From Gemmatimonadaceae bacterium (lineage in GTDB: Bacteria > Gemmatimonadota > Gemmatimonadetes > Gemmatimonadales > Gemmatimonadaceae), in NCBI GenBank assembly GCA_035606695.1, contig DATNEW010000021.1, positions 1-57,757 of the forward strand: a stretch of 57,757 nucleotides of DNA. Direction: 5' to 3'. This document shows, in pieces, positions 1-8,273 of the stretch (position 1 is the stretch's first letter; every line of letters begins with the position of its first letter). The position numbers and the translations under genes were made by a program. The notes under the pieces were generated by a model that searched no databases, was not told the origin of the DNA, and saw only the letters and a list, made by a program, of their open reading frames with translations.

Positions 1-1
1 G

Positions 2-310
2 CAGGCCGTTCCCGTCGAACAAAACGCGCGGACCAGCCCGCCGGCGGTGACCACCGACACAGCCGCCGACGACGCCAGCGTCCCTATTGTGGTGACGCTG
101 CCGATGCCGGCGAGCGCGCCGGCACCGCGCACGATGCACCCCGTTCCCGACATCCGCGGCTTGCCGCTCCGCGACGCGGTGCGGTCGTTGCACAATGCGG
201 GGTTTCGCGTGCAGCTCGCGCGCGCGGCAGGCGGCGGCTCAGCGACGAGTCCGTCGGCCGGCGAGCTGGCACCCACTGGAACTCTGGTTCGACTGCTCTT
301 CGACTACTGA
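2..310 (+). CDS. ftsI: Penicillin-binding protein C-terminus with PASTA domain (partial, 5' end outside window)
   Basis: The reading frame is open from the first complete codon and ends in TGA, so only the last 102 or so residues are present. After a low-complexity Thr/Ala/Pro linker comes one PASTA-like domain, with VPDIRGLPLRDAV followed by NAGFRV and a terminal TLVRLLFDY. PASTA domains occur at the C-terminus of some division transpeptidases (FtsI/PBP2x class), which crosslink septal peptidoglycan in the periplasm. The assignment to FtsI rests on this domain plus the position just ahead of murE in a dcw cluster. The catalytic transpeptidase domain lies outside the window, so another PASTA-bearing PBP cannot be excluded. 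Confidence 0.75.
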   Translation, partial: QAVPVEQNARTSPPAVTTDTAADDASVPIVVTLPMPASAPAPRTMHPVPDIRGLPLRDAVRSLHNAGFRVQLARAAGGGSATSPSAGELAPTGTLVRLLFDY

Positions 311-320
311 ACGCACGTGA

Positions 321-1835
321 ATGCACGCTGACATCGATACGCTCGCGCAGGCGCTCGCCGAGGCAGGCCTTCTCGTCGAGCGGCGCGGCGCGGTGGCCGG
401 GAACGCGAAAGCGCTGACCGGCATCACCGACGACAGTCGCGCGGTTCGCCCCGGATACCTGTTCGTCGCCGTGCGTGGTAGTGAGCGCGATGGCCACGAC
501 TACCTCGACGCTGCCGCGAACGCGGGCGCGGTCGCGGCGATCGTGCAGGATGCGGCGCGCACCACGCTGCCCGCACTGGTTGTGAACGACGGCCGGCGCG
601 CAGCGGCGATCGCCGGTGCGGCGGCGTACGGATTTCCCGCGCGCGAGCTGCAGCTGGTCGGAATCACCGGCACGAACGGCAAGACGACGACGGTCAACAT
701 GCTGCGCCACTTGCTCGACGAACCGAGCGCGCGCAGCGCGTCGATCGGTACGCTCGGGGTGCTGATCGGCAGCGAGGGCGAGCCACTCGAGGGCGGCGGC
801 GGACTCACGACGCCGGGGCCGATCGAGCTGCAGCGCATCTTTCGCGCGCTGCACGACGCCGGGGTGCGCCGCATTGCGATGGAAGTTTCGTCGCATTCGC
901 TCGACCAGCGCCGCGTCGATGGCGTGTTCTTCGACGTCGTCGGGTTCACGAACCTGACCCGCGATCATCTCGACTACCACGGCACGATGGAGCGCTACTT
1001 CGCGGCCAAGGCGAGATTGGTCGAGCATCTGCTCCCGCACGGCACCGTCGTCTACAATCTCGACGACAAGGCGTGGGCCGCGCTCAAGACGGACCGGCGT
1101 CGCGTGGCATTCAGCGAACGGGTGCCAAGCGCCGAGGTTCACGCGGAGCACATTCAATTCGGTCCGCGGGGGAGCGAATTCGATGTCGTGCTCGACGGTG
1201 CTTCGACACGAGTTCGCCTTCCGGTCATCGGCGACTTCAACGTCATCAACGCACTCGGCGCCGCGGCCGCGGCGTACGCGCTCGGCGTTCCGAATGCGCG
1301 CATCGGCGAACGGTTGTCGTCGATGCCGCAGGTGCCCGGGCGGCTGGAGGTGCTGCGCGATTCACCGACGGTGCTGCGCGATTACGCGCATACGCCGGAC
1401 GCGCTCGCTCGCGCGCTCGATGCCGTGCGTCCGTTTGCGCCGGAACGCTTGATCGTGGTGTTCGGCTGCGGTGGCGACCGCGATCGCGGCAAGCGACCCG
1501 TGATGGGCGGCATCGCGGAAGCGAAGGCGAATTTGGTGATCGTCACGAGCGACAATCCGCGCACCGAAAATCCCGAATCCATTCTCGACGAGATCTTCAC
1601 CGGCATGCACGGCACGAATCACGAGCGTATCGAGGACCGGCGCGCGGCGATCGCGCGCGCGCTGGAGATCGCGTCGCCGCGCGACGTGATCGTCCTCGCC
1701 GGCAAGGGACATGAGACGTATCAAGTTCGCGGCACCGAGAAGCTGCCCTTCGACGAAAAGCAAATCGTCGGGGAGCTGTCCGCCGAGATCGCGCATGGGA
1801 GCGCGCGATCGGGCGCGCATGAGAACACGCGATGA
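321..1835 (+). CDS. murE: UDP-N-acetylmuramoyl-L-alanyl-D-glutamate--2,6-diaminopimelate ligase
   Basis: This cytoplasmic Mur ligase adds the third amino acid of the peptidoglycan stem peptide using ATP. The 504-residue protein has the Mur ATP-binding loop GITGTNGKTTT at about residues 114-124. The DNPR motif at 411-414 is known in the family to select meso-diaminopimelate over lysine, so the cell probably has DAP-type peptidoglycan. The ATG start lies 10 bases after the PASTA protein stop. The stop overlaps the murF start (ATGA), implying translational coupling. Length is normal for MurE. Confidence 0.97.
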   Translation: MHADIDTLAQALAEAGLLVERRGAVAGNAKALTGITDDSRAVRPGYLFVAVRGSERDGHDYLDAAANAGAVAAIVQDAARTTLPALVVNDGRRAAAIAGAAAYGFPARELQLVGITGTNGKTTTVNMLRHLLDEPSARSASIGTLGVLIGSEGEPLEGGGGLTTPGPIELQRIFRALHDAGVRRIAMEVSSHSLDQRRVDGVFFDVVGFTNLTRDHLDYHGTMERYFAAKARLVEHLLPHGTVVYNLDDKAWAALKTDRRRVAFSERVPSAEVHAEHIQFGPRGSEFDVVLDGASTRVRLPVIGDFNVINALGAAAAAYALGVPNARIGERLSSMPQVPGRLEVLRDSPTVLRDYAHTPDALARALDAVRPFAPERLIVVFGCGGDRDRGKRPVMGGIAEAKANLVIVTSDNPRTENPESILDEIFTGMHGTNHERIEDRRAAIARALEIASPRDVIVLAGKGHETYQVRGTEKLPFDEKQIVGELSAEIAHGSARSGAHENTR

Positions 1836-3226
1836 GCACCGCACCTCCGGTCGTCGCCAAATCGACGTTCTGGTCGCTCGATCGCGTCGCCCACGCACTG
1901 ACTCCGTTGGCGCCGGTGAACTTGCCGCGCGGAGCAGGGACGTTTGGCCGCGTGTGGACGGATACGCGAACCATCGAGCCGGGCGATTTGTTCGTGGCGC
2001 TCGTTGGTGAGCGGTTCGACGCGCACGATTTTCTTGCCGAGGCGGTCGCGAACGGCGCGACGGGTCTCGTCGTCTCGCAGGCGGGCAAGGCCGCGAGGCT
2101 CGGCGTTCCGGTATTCGAGGTGCGCGACACGCTCGTTGCGCTGGGCGCGCTCGGCACGTTCCATCGCCGTGCGTTGATGAAACCCGTCATCGCCGTCGTC
2201 GGCACGAATGGAAAGACGAGCACGAAAGAGTTGCTCAAGGCGGCGCTTGGCGGCGTGCTCGAGGTTCACGCGACGACGGGCAATTTGAACAACCTGATCG
2301 GCGTGCCGCTGACGCTCCTCGCGATGCCCGAGTCGGTCGACGTGGCGGTGATCGAGATGGGTACCAACCAGCCGGGTGAAGTCGCGCGGCTGCGCGCGAT
2401 CGTCGAGCCGAACATCACGGTGGTGACGTCGATCGCCGAGGAGCACCTCGAGGGATTGGGCGACCTGGCCGGCGTGCTGCGTGAAGAGATGGCGGGGACC
2501 GATGGAGTTGCCGCCGCGATCGTCCCCGCGGCGCAGACCGACGTCGTCCAGGCGGCGCGCGACAAGGCGGAGCGAGTCGTGAGTGCCGGTCTCGATGCGG
2601 GCGATGTCCGCCCGCGGTCGTGGAGTGTCGAGCCCGATGGACGCGGACGCCTGACCATCGACGACGTCGAGCTCACCGTACCGCTGCGCGGCGTGCACAA
2701 TCTGCGGAATGCGATGCTGGCGTTCGCCGTGGCGCGCGAGATCGGCGTGACGGCCGCCGACGCGGCGCGCGGCATTGCGTCGATGCCCGTTCCGCCGATG
2801 CGGTCGAGTGTCGAGCAAGTCGGGCGAGTGACACTGATCAACGACGCGTACAACTCGAATCCGGGCTCGGCACGCGCGGCGATCGAGCTGCTCCAGCACG
2901 CGGGCGCCGGTCGTCAGCGAGTGGCGGTGCTGGGGACGATGCTGGAGCTGGGTCCATCGACGCCGCGGCTGCACGAGGACGTGGCGCGCGACGCGCTCGA
3001 TGCCGGATTGGAGATCGTGGCCGCCATCGGCGAGTTCGCGTCCGCGCTGGGGCGTATCGCACCCGGGGATTCGCGCGTCATTACCGCCGACGACGTGGAT
3101 GGACTGTGGCGGGCGCTTTCGCCGCGGCTGGAACCCGAAGCGGTTATCCTCCTCAAAGGTTCGCGAGGCATGCGGCTCGAGCGTCTGGTGGGTCCGATCA
3201 CGGAGTGGGCGGGTCAACGCGCGTGA
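1832..3226 (+). CDS. murF: UDP-N-acetylmuramoyl-tripeptide--D-alanyl-D-alanine ligase
   Basis: MurF attaches D-Ala-D-Ala to the UDP-MurNAc tripeptide, the last cytoplasmic step of the precursor. The 464-residue protein has the ATP loop GTNGKTS at about residues 124-130, the central-domain segment IEMGTNQPGEVARL, and the C-terminal-domain signature NDAYNSNPGS. Its ATG overlaps the murE stop by four bases. It is followed by a 71-base gap holding a copy of repeat A, the first break in the tightly packed cluster. Confidence 0.97.
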   Translation: MSTAPPVVAKSTFWSLDRVAHALTPLAPVNLPRGAGTFGRVWTDTRTIEPGDLFVALVGERFDAHDFLAEAVANGATGLVVSQAGKAARLGVPVFEVRDTLVALGALGTFHRRALMKPVIAVVGTNGKTSTKELLKAALGGVLEVHATTGNLNNLIGVPLTLLAMPESVDVAVIEMGTNQPGEVARLRAIVEPNITVVTSIAEEHLEGLGDLAGVLREEMAGTDGVAAAIVPAAQTDVVQAARDKAERVVSAGLDAGDVRPRSWSVEPDGRGRLTIDDVELTVPLRGVHNLRNAMLAFAVAREIGVTAADAARGIASMPVPPMRSSVEQVGRVTLINDAYNSNPGSARAAIELLQHAGAGRQRVAVLGTMLELGPSTPRLHEDVARDALDAGLEIVAAIGEFASALGRIAPGDSRVITADDVDGLWRALSPRLEPEAVILLKGSRGMRLERLVGPITEWAGQRA

Positions 3227-3293
3227 CATTTTGATTTATCGTTCCTCGCTACAGCGCTTCGCACCTTCGCTCGGAATTCCGCCATTTTGATTT
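3227..3293 (+). repeat. Repeat A copy 1 with flanking 11-bp direct repeats
   Basis: A 42-bp copy of repeat A occupies 3241-3282; it starts GTTCCTC and ends GGAATTCCGC. It is bracketed by two perfect copies of CATTTTGATTT, at 3227-3237 and 3283-3293. The A/T-rich flanks contrast with the GC-rich genes around. The arrangement resembles a target-site duplication, or one-plus units of a tandem repeat with a 56-bp period. It fills the murF-mraY gap and ends just before the mraY start. Confidence 0.85.
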
Positions 3294-3297
3294 GCTA

Positions 3298-4446
3298 ATG
3301 CTCTACTCATTTTTGTACCCGCTCTCCCGACAATACAAAGTTCTGAACGTCTTCCAGTACATCTCTCTGCGCGCGGTCGGCGCGGCGGTGACGGCACTGC
3401 TCCTGTCCTTCATCGTCGGTCCGATCATCATGGCGGCGCTGAAGCGGCAGTCGATGCACCAGGTCGTGCGCGAAGGAACGCCCGACTCGCATGCCGCGAA
3501 GGGTACGACGCCGACGATGGGCGGCTTGATCATTCTGGGCAGCTCGCTGTTGTCCATCGCGCTCTGGGGGCGGTTCAGCATCAGCCATCCGTACTTGTGG
3601 ATCGCGATCGCGATCACGATCTGGATGGGCCTGATCGGATTTCTCGACGACACGCTCAAGCTGCGGCAGAAGCGGCGCGGCGAAAAAAATCGCGGGCTGG
3701 TCGAGAAGTACAAGCTCGCCGGCCAGTTCGTTGCCGGGGTGACGCTCGGTTGGTATCTGTGGCAGCATCCGTTGTCGCCGAATCTGCCGGGCGCGTCGTC
3801 GACGCTGCCATTTCTCAAGTACGTCCTGCTCGTGTGGTGGCCGAAGTTCGCGTTTCTCTACGTGGCGTGGACGACGTTCATCCTCATCGGTACCACGAAC
3901 GCGGTGAACATCACCGACGGGTTGGACGGTCTCGCCGCCGGACTCTCGGCGATTGCCTTCGGTACGTTCGCGATCTTCGCGTACATCATGGGTCGCGTGG
4001 ACCTGAGTCGTTATCTGGGCGTCTTCAACCTTCAGGATTCGGGCGAGCTCACCGTGTTCTGCCTCGGCATGGTGGGCGCGCTGATCGGATTTCTCTGGTT
4101 CAACACGCACCCCGCGCAGGTGTTCATGGGCGACACGGGTGCGCTCGCGCTGGGCGGTGCGTTGGGTGGAATCGCGCTGCTGCTCAAGTCGGAGTTCGTG
4201 CTGGCGTTCGTGGGCGCGCTCTTCGTTGCGGAGATGATGTCGGTGGTGGTGCAGCGTTATGTGTTCAAGTATCTGAAACAGCGTCGCGGGCTGGAGTATG
4301 CTCAAGCCCACCGCGTCTTTCGACGAGCACCGCTGCATCACCATTTCGAAGAGATCGGTTGGGCGGAGACGCAGGTGGTCGTACGATTCTGGATCATCGG
4401 CATTCTCTGCGCGTTCTTCGCGCTGAGTACTCTCAAATTGAGATGA
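3298..4446 (+). CDS. mraY: Phospho-N-acetylmuramoyl-pentapeptide-transferase
   Basis: MraY transfers phospho-MurNAc-pentapeptide to undecaprenyl phosphate, making lipid I at the inner membrane. The product is a polytopic membrane protein of about 382 residues. Visible family motifs are the aspartate pair in GFLDDTLKL, the NITDGLDGLAAG segment, FMGDTGALALGG, and the histidine-rich loop RRAPLHHHFE near the C-terminus. I chose the ATG at 3298; a TTG two codons upstream (3292) is in frame but overlaps the flanking direct repeat. No strong ribosome-binding site is visible. Confidence 0.96.
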   Translation: MLYSFLYPLSRQYKVLNVFQYISLRAVGAAVTALLLSFIVGPIIMAALKRQSMHQVVREGTPDSHAAKGTTPTMGGLIILGSSLLSIALWGRFSISHPYLWIAIAITIWMGLIGFLDDTLKLRQKRRGEKNRGLVEKYKLAGQFVAGVTLGWYLWQHPLSPNLPGASSTLPFLKYVLLVWWPKFAFLYVAWTTFILIGTTNAVNITDGLDGLAAGLSAIAFGTFAIFAYIMGRVDLSRYLGVFNLQDSGELTVFCLGMVGALIGFLWFNTHPAQVFMGDTGALALGGALGGIALLLKSEFVLAFVGALFVAEMMSVVVQRYVFKYLKQRRGLEYAQAHRVFRRAPLHHHFEEIGWAETQVVVRFWIIGILCAFFALSTLKLR

Positions 4447-4455
4447 GAGGGCGTG

Positions 4456-5844
4456 ATGCGTAATTCGGATCCGGCGATGCGGTCGGAATGGCTCGGTGGG
4501 GAAATCGCGGTGGTCGGCCTGGCGCGCAGCGGACGGTCGGCGGCGCAGTTGCTGGCACGCGCCGGATCGGACGTGTACGCGTCCGACTACTCGCGCGACG
4601 AACGGCTCGAACAAACCGCGGTCGAGCTCCATCATGACGGCGTCGACGTGCAGCTGGGCGGACACGATCTCGAGCGCATCGCGCGCTGCAAGCTGGTCGT
4701 CGCCAGTCCCGGTGTGCCGCCCGACGCCGCGCCCTTCGTCGCCGCGCGCCGGGCGGGCGTCGACATCGTGAGCGAGATCGAGATCGGCCTGCGATTTCTG
4801 CCGAGTCTCAAATACATCGCCGTCACCGGCACCAACGGCAAGACGACGACGACGGCGCTGATGGGCCACCTCCTCAAGGCACTCGGTCGTCGCGCGGAGA
4901 CGGCGGGGAACATCGGGACCCCGCTGACGGAGCTGGCGATGGCGAAGCAGCCGCCCGAGTGGGTGGCGCTCGAGGTGTCGTCGTTTCAGCTGCACGATAC
5001 CCCGAGCATCGATCCCGAGGTCGGCGTGTTGACGAATCTCTCGGCGAATCATCTCGACCGGTACAACAGCGTCGAGGAGTATTACGGCGACAAGGCGCTG
5101 CTCTTCCGCAACGCGACAGCGGCATCGCACTGGGTCACGAACGCCGACGATTCGGACGTGCAGTCCATGACGGAGCACGTAACCGGCATGCAGTGCCGAT
5201 TTTCGGTGCGTGGCAAGAGCGACGCGTATTACGATCGCGACAAGGACCGGCTGTGCGTGCTGGGGCACCCGATTCTGGATCGTCGGGATTTGCCGCTGCT
5301 CGGCGACCACAACGTGGCGAACGCACTCGCGGCCGCGCTCGCGGTGATGATCGCCGAGCGCGATCATCGGGGCGAGCAGGCGCTCAAGAAGATCGGCGGC
5401 GCGCTCGCGACCTTCTCGGCGCTGGAGCATCGAATCGAGACCGCGGCCGAACAGGGTGGGGTGACCTGGATCAACGACTCGAAGTCGACGACGGTCGAGT
5501 CGACGCGCATCGCGTTGCGCGGAATGACCAAGCCGACGGTGCTGTTGCTGGGCGGCAAGCACAAGGGCGCGCCATATACCGATCTCGTGCCCGAGCTCAA
5601 GCGGACGGCACGCGCGGTGATCGCGTACGGTGAAGCAGCGCCGCTCATCGAGAAGGATCTTCATGGCGTCGTGCCGTTGACCCGGCTCGGATCGTCGTTC
5701 GAGGACGTCATCGCGGCCGCACGCCAGCTTGCGCAGCCCGGAGACGTCGTGCTTCTCTCTCCAGCCTGCTCGAGCTACGACATGTTCGACAACTATGAAG
5801 AACGGGGCCGGGAGTTCAAGCGGCTTGCCGTCGTCTCCCGCTAG
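4456..5844 (+). CDS. murD: UDP-N-acetylmuramoylalanine--D-glutamate ligase
   Basis: MurD adds D-glutamate to UDP-MurNAc-L-Ala in the cytoplasm. The N-terminal Rossmann segment (GGEIAVVGLARSGRSAA) precedes the ATP loop VTGTNGKTTTT, the LEVSSFQL segment of the central domain, and the C-terminal NDSKSTTVEST motif. GAGAGG lies 5 bases before the chosen ATG; a GTG one codon upstream (4453) is an alternative. The gene lies ten bases after mraY, in the usual dcw order before ftsW. Confidence 0.96.
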   Translation: MRNSDPAMRSEWLGGEIAVVGLARSGRSAAQLLARAGSDVYASDYSRDERLEQTAVELHHDGVDVQLGGHDLERIARCKLVVASPGVPPDAAPFVAARRAGVDIVSEIEIGLRFLPSLKYIAVTGTNGKTTTTALMGHLLKALGRRAETAGNIGTPLTELAMAKQPPEWVALEVSSFQLHDTPSIDPEVGVLTNLSANHLDRYNSVEEYYGDKALLFRNATAASHWVTNADDSDVQSMTEHVTGMQCRFSVRGKSDAYYDRDKDRLCVLGHPILDRRDLPLLGDHNVANALAAALAVMIAERDHRGEQALKKIGGALATFSALEHRIETAAEQGGVTWINDSKSTTVESTRIALRGMTKPTVLLLGGKHKGAPYTDLVPELKRTARAVIAYGEAAPLIEKDLHGVVPLTRLGSSFEDVIAAARQLAQPGDVVLLSPACSSYDMFDNYEERGREFKRLAVVSR

Positions 5845-5860
5845 CGGCGCGCGACCACGC

Positions 5861-7039
5861 ATGAAGGCGGTCGCGGCATCCGCCGTTCGCGAACGGTGGA
5901 AAATGGGCCCGGAGGCGCGCGGCATGGTGCTCGTGAGCGCCATCATCACCGCGTTCGGCCTCGCCGTGCTGTACAGCGCGAGCGCCTTCGTCGCCGCCAA
6001 CGACCACAATGGCCAGAGCGCCTACTTTCTCCTCAAGCAATTGAGCGGCGTCGCCGCCGGCATCGTGGTGTTCGCCATCGCCGCGAAGTTCGATGCCGAG
6101 AAACTGCGTGAATGGGCGTGGCCGCTGATGTGGTTCACGATCGCGACGATGTTCGCGGTGCTCGTGCTGCCGGCGAAGTTCGCGCCGGTGATTCACGGCT
6201 CGCGCCGATTCCTGATTGGTTCGTCGTTTCAGCCGTCGGAATTCGGAAAGCTGTCGGTGGTCGTGTGGTGTTCCATGCTGATCGTGAAGAAGGGCGACAG
6301 CCTCAAGCGTTTCAGCAAGGGCCTGGTTCCATTCCTCGTCGTCATCGGCCTCCTGGCCGCGCTCGCTGCGCTCGAGCCGGACCTGTCGGTGTCGATGCTG
6401 TATTTCCTGTTGATGGCACTGCTGCTCTTCGTCGGTGGCGCGCGCATGAGCCACTTCGTGGCGCTCGGCGCGATGATGTTTCCGATTGCCATCACGAAGA
6501 TCGACAAGTGGCGCTACGCGCTCGCGCGTTTGACCGCGTTCTTCGAGCCCGGGCAGGCGCCGGCTGACATCAGCTATCAGCTGCAGCAGTCGTTGATCGC
6601 CGTCGGATCGGGCGGCTGGTTCGGGCGCGGCTTCGGCGAGGGCATGCAGCAAGCGTATTTCGTTCCGTTTCCTTATAGCGACTTCGTCGCGAGCAACATC
6701 GGCGAGGAGTGGGGATTCGTCGGGCTTGCGGGCATCACGATCGCGTTCGCGATCTATGGGTTGTTCGGCTTCAGAATCGCGCGGAAGGCGCGCTCGCCGT
6801 TCCTGCAGCTCGTGGCGGTGGGATTGACGTTCACGACCGTGCTCACCGCGTTTCTGCACATCGGCGTGGTCATCGGTCTGTTGCCGACCACGGGTCTCAC
6901 GTTGCCGTTCGTATCGTACGGCCGTTCCAATCTCGTCCTGACGATGTTGTTCACCGGCATTCTCGTGAACATCGGCAGCGAGAAGGAACGCGTGATGGGC
7001 AGCCGCGCCACGGACCCGCTCGCCGTCGCCGCGGCATAA
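5861..7039 (+). CDS. ftsW: Lipid II polymerase FtsW (SEDS family)
   Basis: FtsW is the SEDS-family glycosyltransferase that polymerises lipid II at the septum together with its partner PBP. The protein has about ten hydrophobic segments, the early LAVLYSASAF helix, and the conserved region PTTGLTLPFVSYGRSN near the C-terminus. The usual family motif reads SYGGSS, so Gly-to-Arg and Ser-to-Asn changes are present. The ATG at 5861 follows murD by 16 bases. An internal ATG at 5903 has a better purine-rich leader (GGTGGAAA) and is a possible start. Position between murD and murG supports FtsW over RodA. Confidence 0.93.
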   Translation: MKAVAASAVRERWKMGPEARGMVLVSAIITAFGLAVLYSASAFVAANDHNGQSAYFLLKQLSGVAAGIVVFAIAAKFDAEKLREWAWPLMWFTIATMFAVLVLPAKFAPVIHGSRRFLIGSSFQPSEFGKLSVVVWCSMLIVKKGDSLKRFSKGLVPFLVVIGLLAALAALEPDLSVSMLYFLLMALLLFVGGARMSHFVALGAMMFPIAITKIDKWRYALARLTAFFEPGQAPADISYQLQQSLIAVGSGGWFGRGFGEGMQQAYFVPFPYSDFVASNIGEEWGFVGLAGITIAFAIYGLFGFRIARKARSPFLQLVAVGLTFTTVLTAFLHIGVVIGLLPTTGLTLPFVSYGRSNLVLTMLFTGILVNIGSEKERVMGSRATDPLAVAAA

Positions 7040-7060
7040 GTCCCGCACTTCGCACGGGCC

Positions 7061-8158
7061 ATGACGCGCATCGTCTTCGCGGGTGGGGGCACCGGCGGGC
7101 ATCTCTATCCAGGCATCGCGATCGCGCGCGCCCTCGTGCGGGCGGATGCGTCGGTCGAGCCGTTCTTCATCGGCGCGCAGCGCGGCATCGAGCGCACGGT
7201 GCTGCCGACGACTGAATTTCCATATCTGCTGCTCGATCTCCATCCGCTCTACCGAACGGCGGTGTGGAACAACGCGAAGACGGTGGCGGGATTGTCGACG
7301 TCGTGGCGGCGGCTGTCCGCCATGGTGAAGCAGGAGCGGCCCGCCCTGATCGTCGGAACCGGCGGCTATGCGGCGGGGCTCGCGCTGGCGTACGCCGTGA
7401 TGCACCGCATTCCCATCGTGCAGCAGGCGGGCGACAGCTTTCCCGGACTCACCGCGCGCGCGTTCAGCCGCTGGTCGCGCGAGATCTATCTCAACTTTCC
7501 TGAAGCGGCGCGCGTGCTGACGTCGCATCATCCAGGTTCGCTGATCGACACCGGCGCGCCGATCGAGCCGCCGCCGTCGCCCCGCCCGGACCGCGCGGCC
7601 GCGCGAGTGAAGTGGGGATTTCCGCCGACCGGCGGCCACGTGCTGCTCGTCTACGGAGGCAGCCAGGGATCGCGCGCGATCAACGAGGTCGTCGCGGAGT
7701 GGGTCGATCGTTCGCTTCCCGAAAACCTATACGTTATCTGGGGAACGGGGCGCGCGACGTACGAACAGTTCAAGCATTGTGAGGGACCGCGCGTGCGCGT
7801 GCGCGACTATCTCGCGCCGATCAGCGAGGCGTATGCGGCGACCGATCTCGCCGTCGCGCGCGCGGGGGCGATGACGACCGCCGAGCTCTTCGCGTGGGAG
7901 ATTCCCGCGATCCTGATTCCGCTGCCGACGGCCGCGGCGGATCATCAAAGCACGAACGCCGTGACGCTCGAGCGCGCCGGCGCGGCGATTCACATTCCGC
8001 AGGCGCAGTTCACGGTCGAACGACTCGATGCCACCGTGCGCAAGCTGCTCGAGTCCCCGGGAGAGATGGACCGGTTGTCGGCCGGTGCGGCCGCGCGCGC
8101 GAGGCCCAATGCGGCAGCGGAGATTGCGCGGAGGATACTGCATTTGCTGTCATCCTGA
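7061..8158 (+). CDS. murG: UDP-N-acetylglucosamine--N-acetylmuramyl-(pentapeptide) pyrophosphoryl-undecaprenol GlcNAc transferase
   Basis: MurG adds GlcNAc to lipid I to make lipid II on the cytoplasmic membrane face. The glycine-rich loop GGGTGGHLYPG, the GGSQGSRAIN loop and the C-terminal donor site (RAGAMTTAEL, then DHQSTNA) are all present. The acceptor-side segment, which commonly reads HEQN followed by GLTN in MurG, reads QAGD and GLTA here. The length of 365 residues is normal. The last codons and the stop lie inside a B repeat, so the element supplies the gene's 3' end. Confidence 0.95.
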   Translation: MTRIVFAGGGTGGHLYPGIAIARALVRADASVEPFFIGAQRGIERTVLPTTEFPYLLLDLHPLYRTAVWNNAKTVAGLSTSWRRLSAMVKQERPALIVGTGGYAAGLALAYAVMHRIPIVQQAGDSFPGLTARAFSRWSREIYLNFPEAARVLTSHHPGSLIDTGAPIEPPPSPRPDRAAARVKWGFPPTGGHVLLVYGGSQGSRAINEVVAEWVDRSLPENLYVIWGTGRATYEQFKHCEGPRVRVRDYLAPISEAYAATDLAVARAGAMTTAELFAWEIPAILIPLPTAAADHQSTNAVTLERAGAAIHIPQAQFTVERLDATVRKLLESPGEMDRLSAGAAARARPNAAAEIARRILHLLSS

Positions 8159-8248
8159 GCGCGGCGAAGGACCCCTTTCGCGGCGGAGGAGTTCTCCTCG
8201 GCGACCAAGGGGTCCTTCCCCTTCGCTACGCTCAGGGTCAGGATGACA
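8148..8248. repeat. Repeat B copy 1, inverted-repeat element between murG and murC
   Basis: The 101-bp element begins TGTCATCCTGA and ends with its exact inverse TCAGGATGACA. Inner arms GAAGGACCCCTT and AAGGGGTCCTT also pair, giving a long hairpin with a short central loop. It overlaps the end of murG by 11 bases, including the stop codon. No T-tract follows, so it is not a classical terminator, but the folded RNA could affect murG mRNA stability or murC readthrough. Confidence 0.9.
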
Positions 8249-8273
8249 CCTCTCGGCACGACAACTTAGTTTC

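Noticed and set aside
3307-6009. A 900-codon open frame on the minus strand opposite mraY, murD and ftsW
   Set aside because: It is Arg/His/Asp-rich without domains, and is the antisense shadow of three well-identified genes in high-GC DNA.
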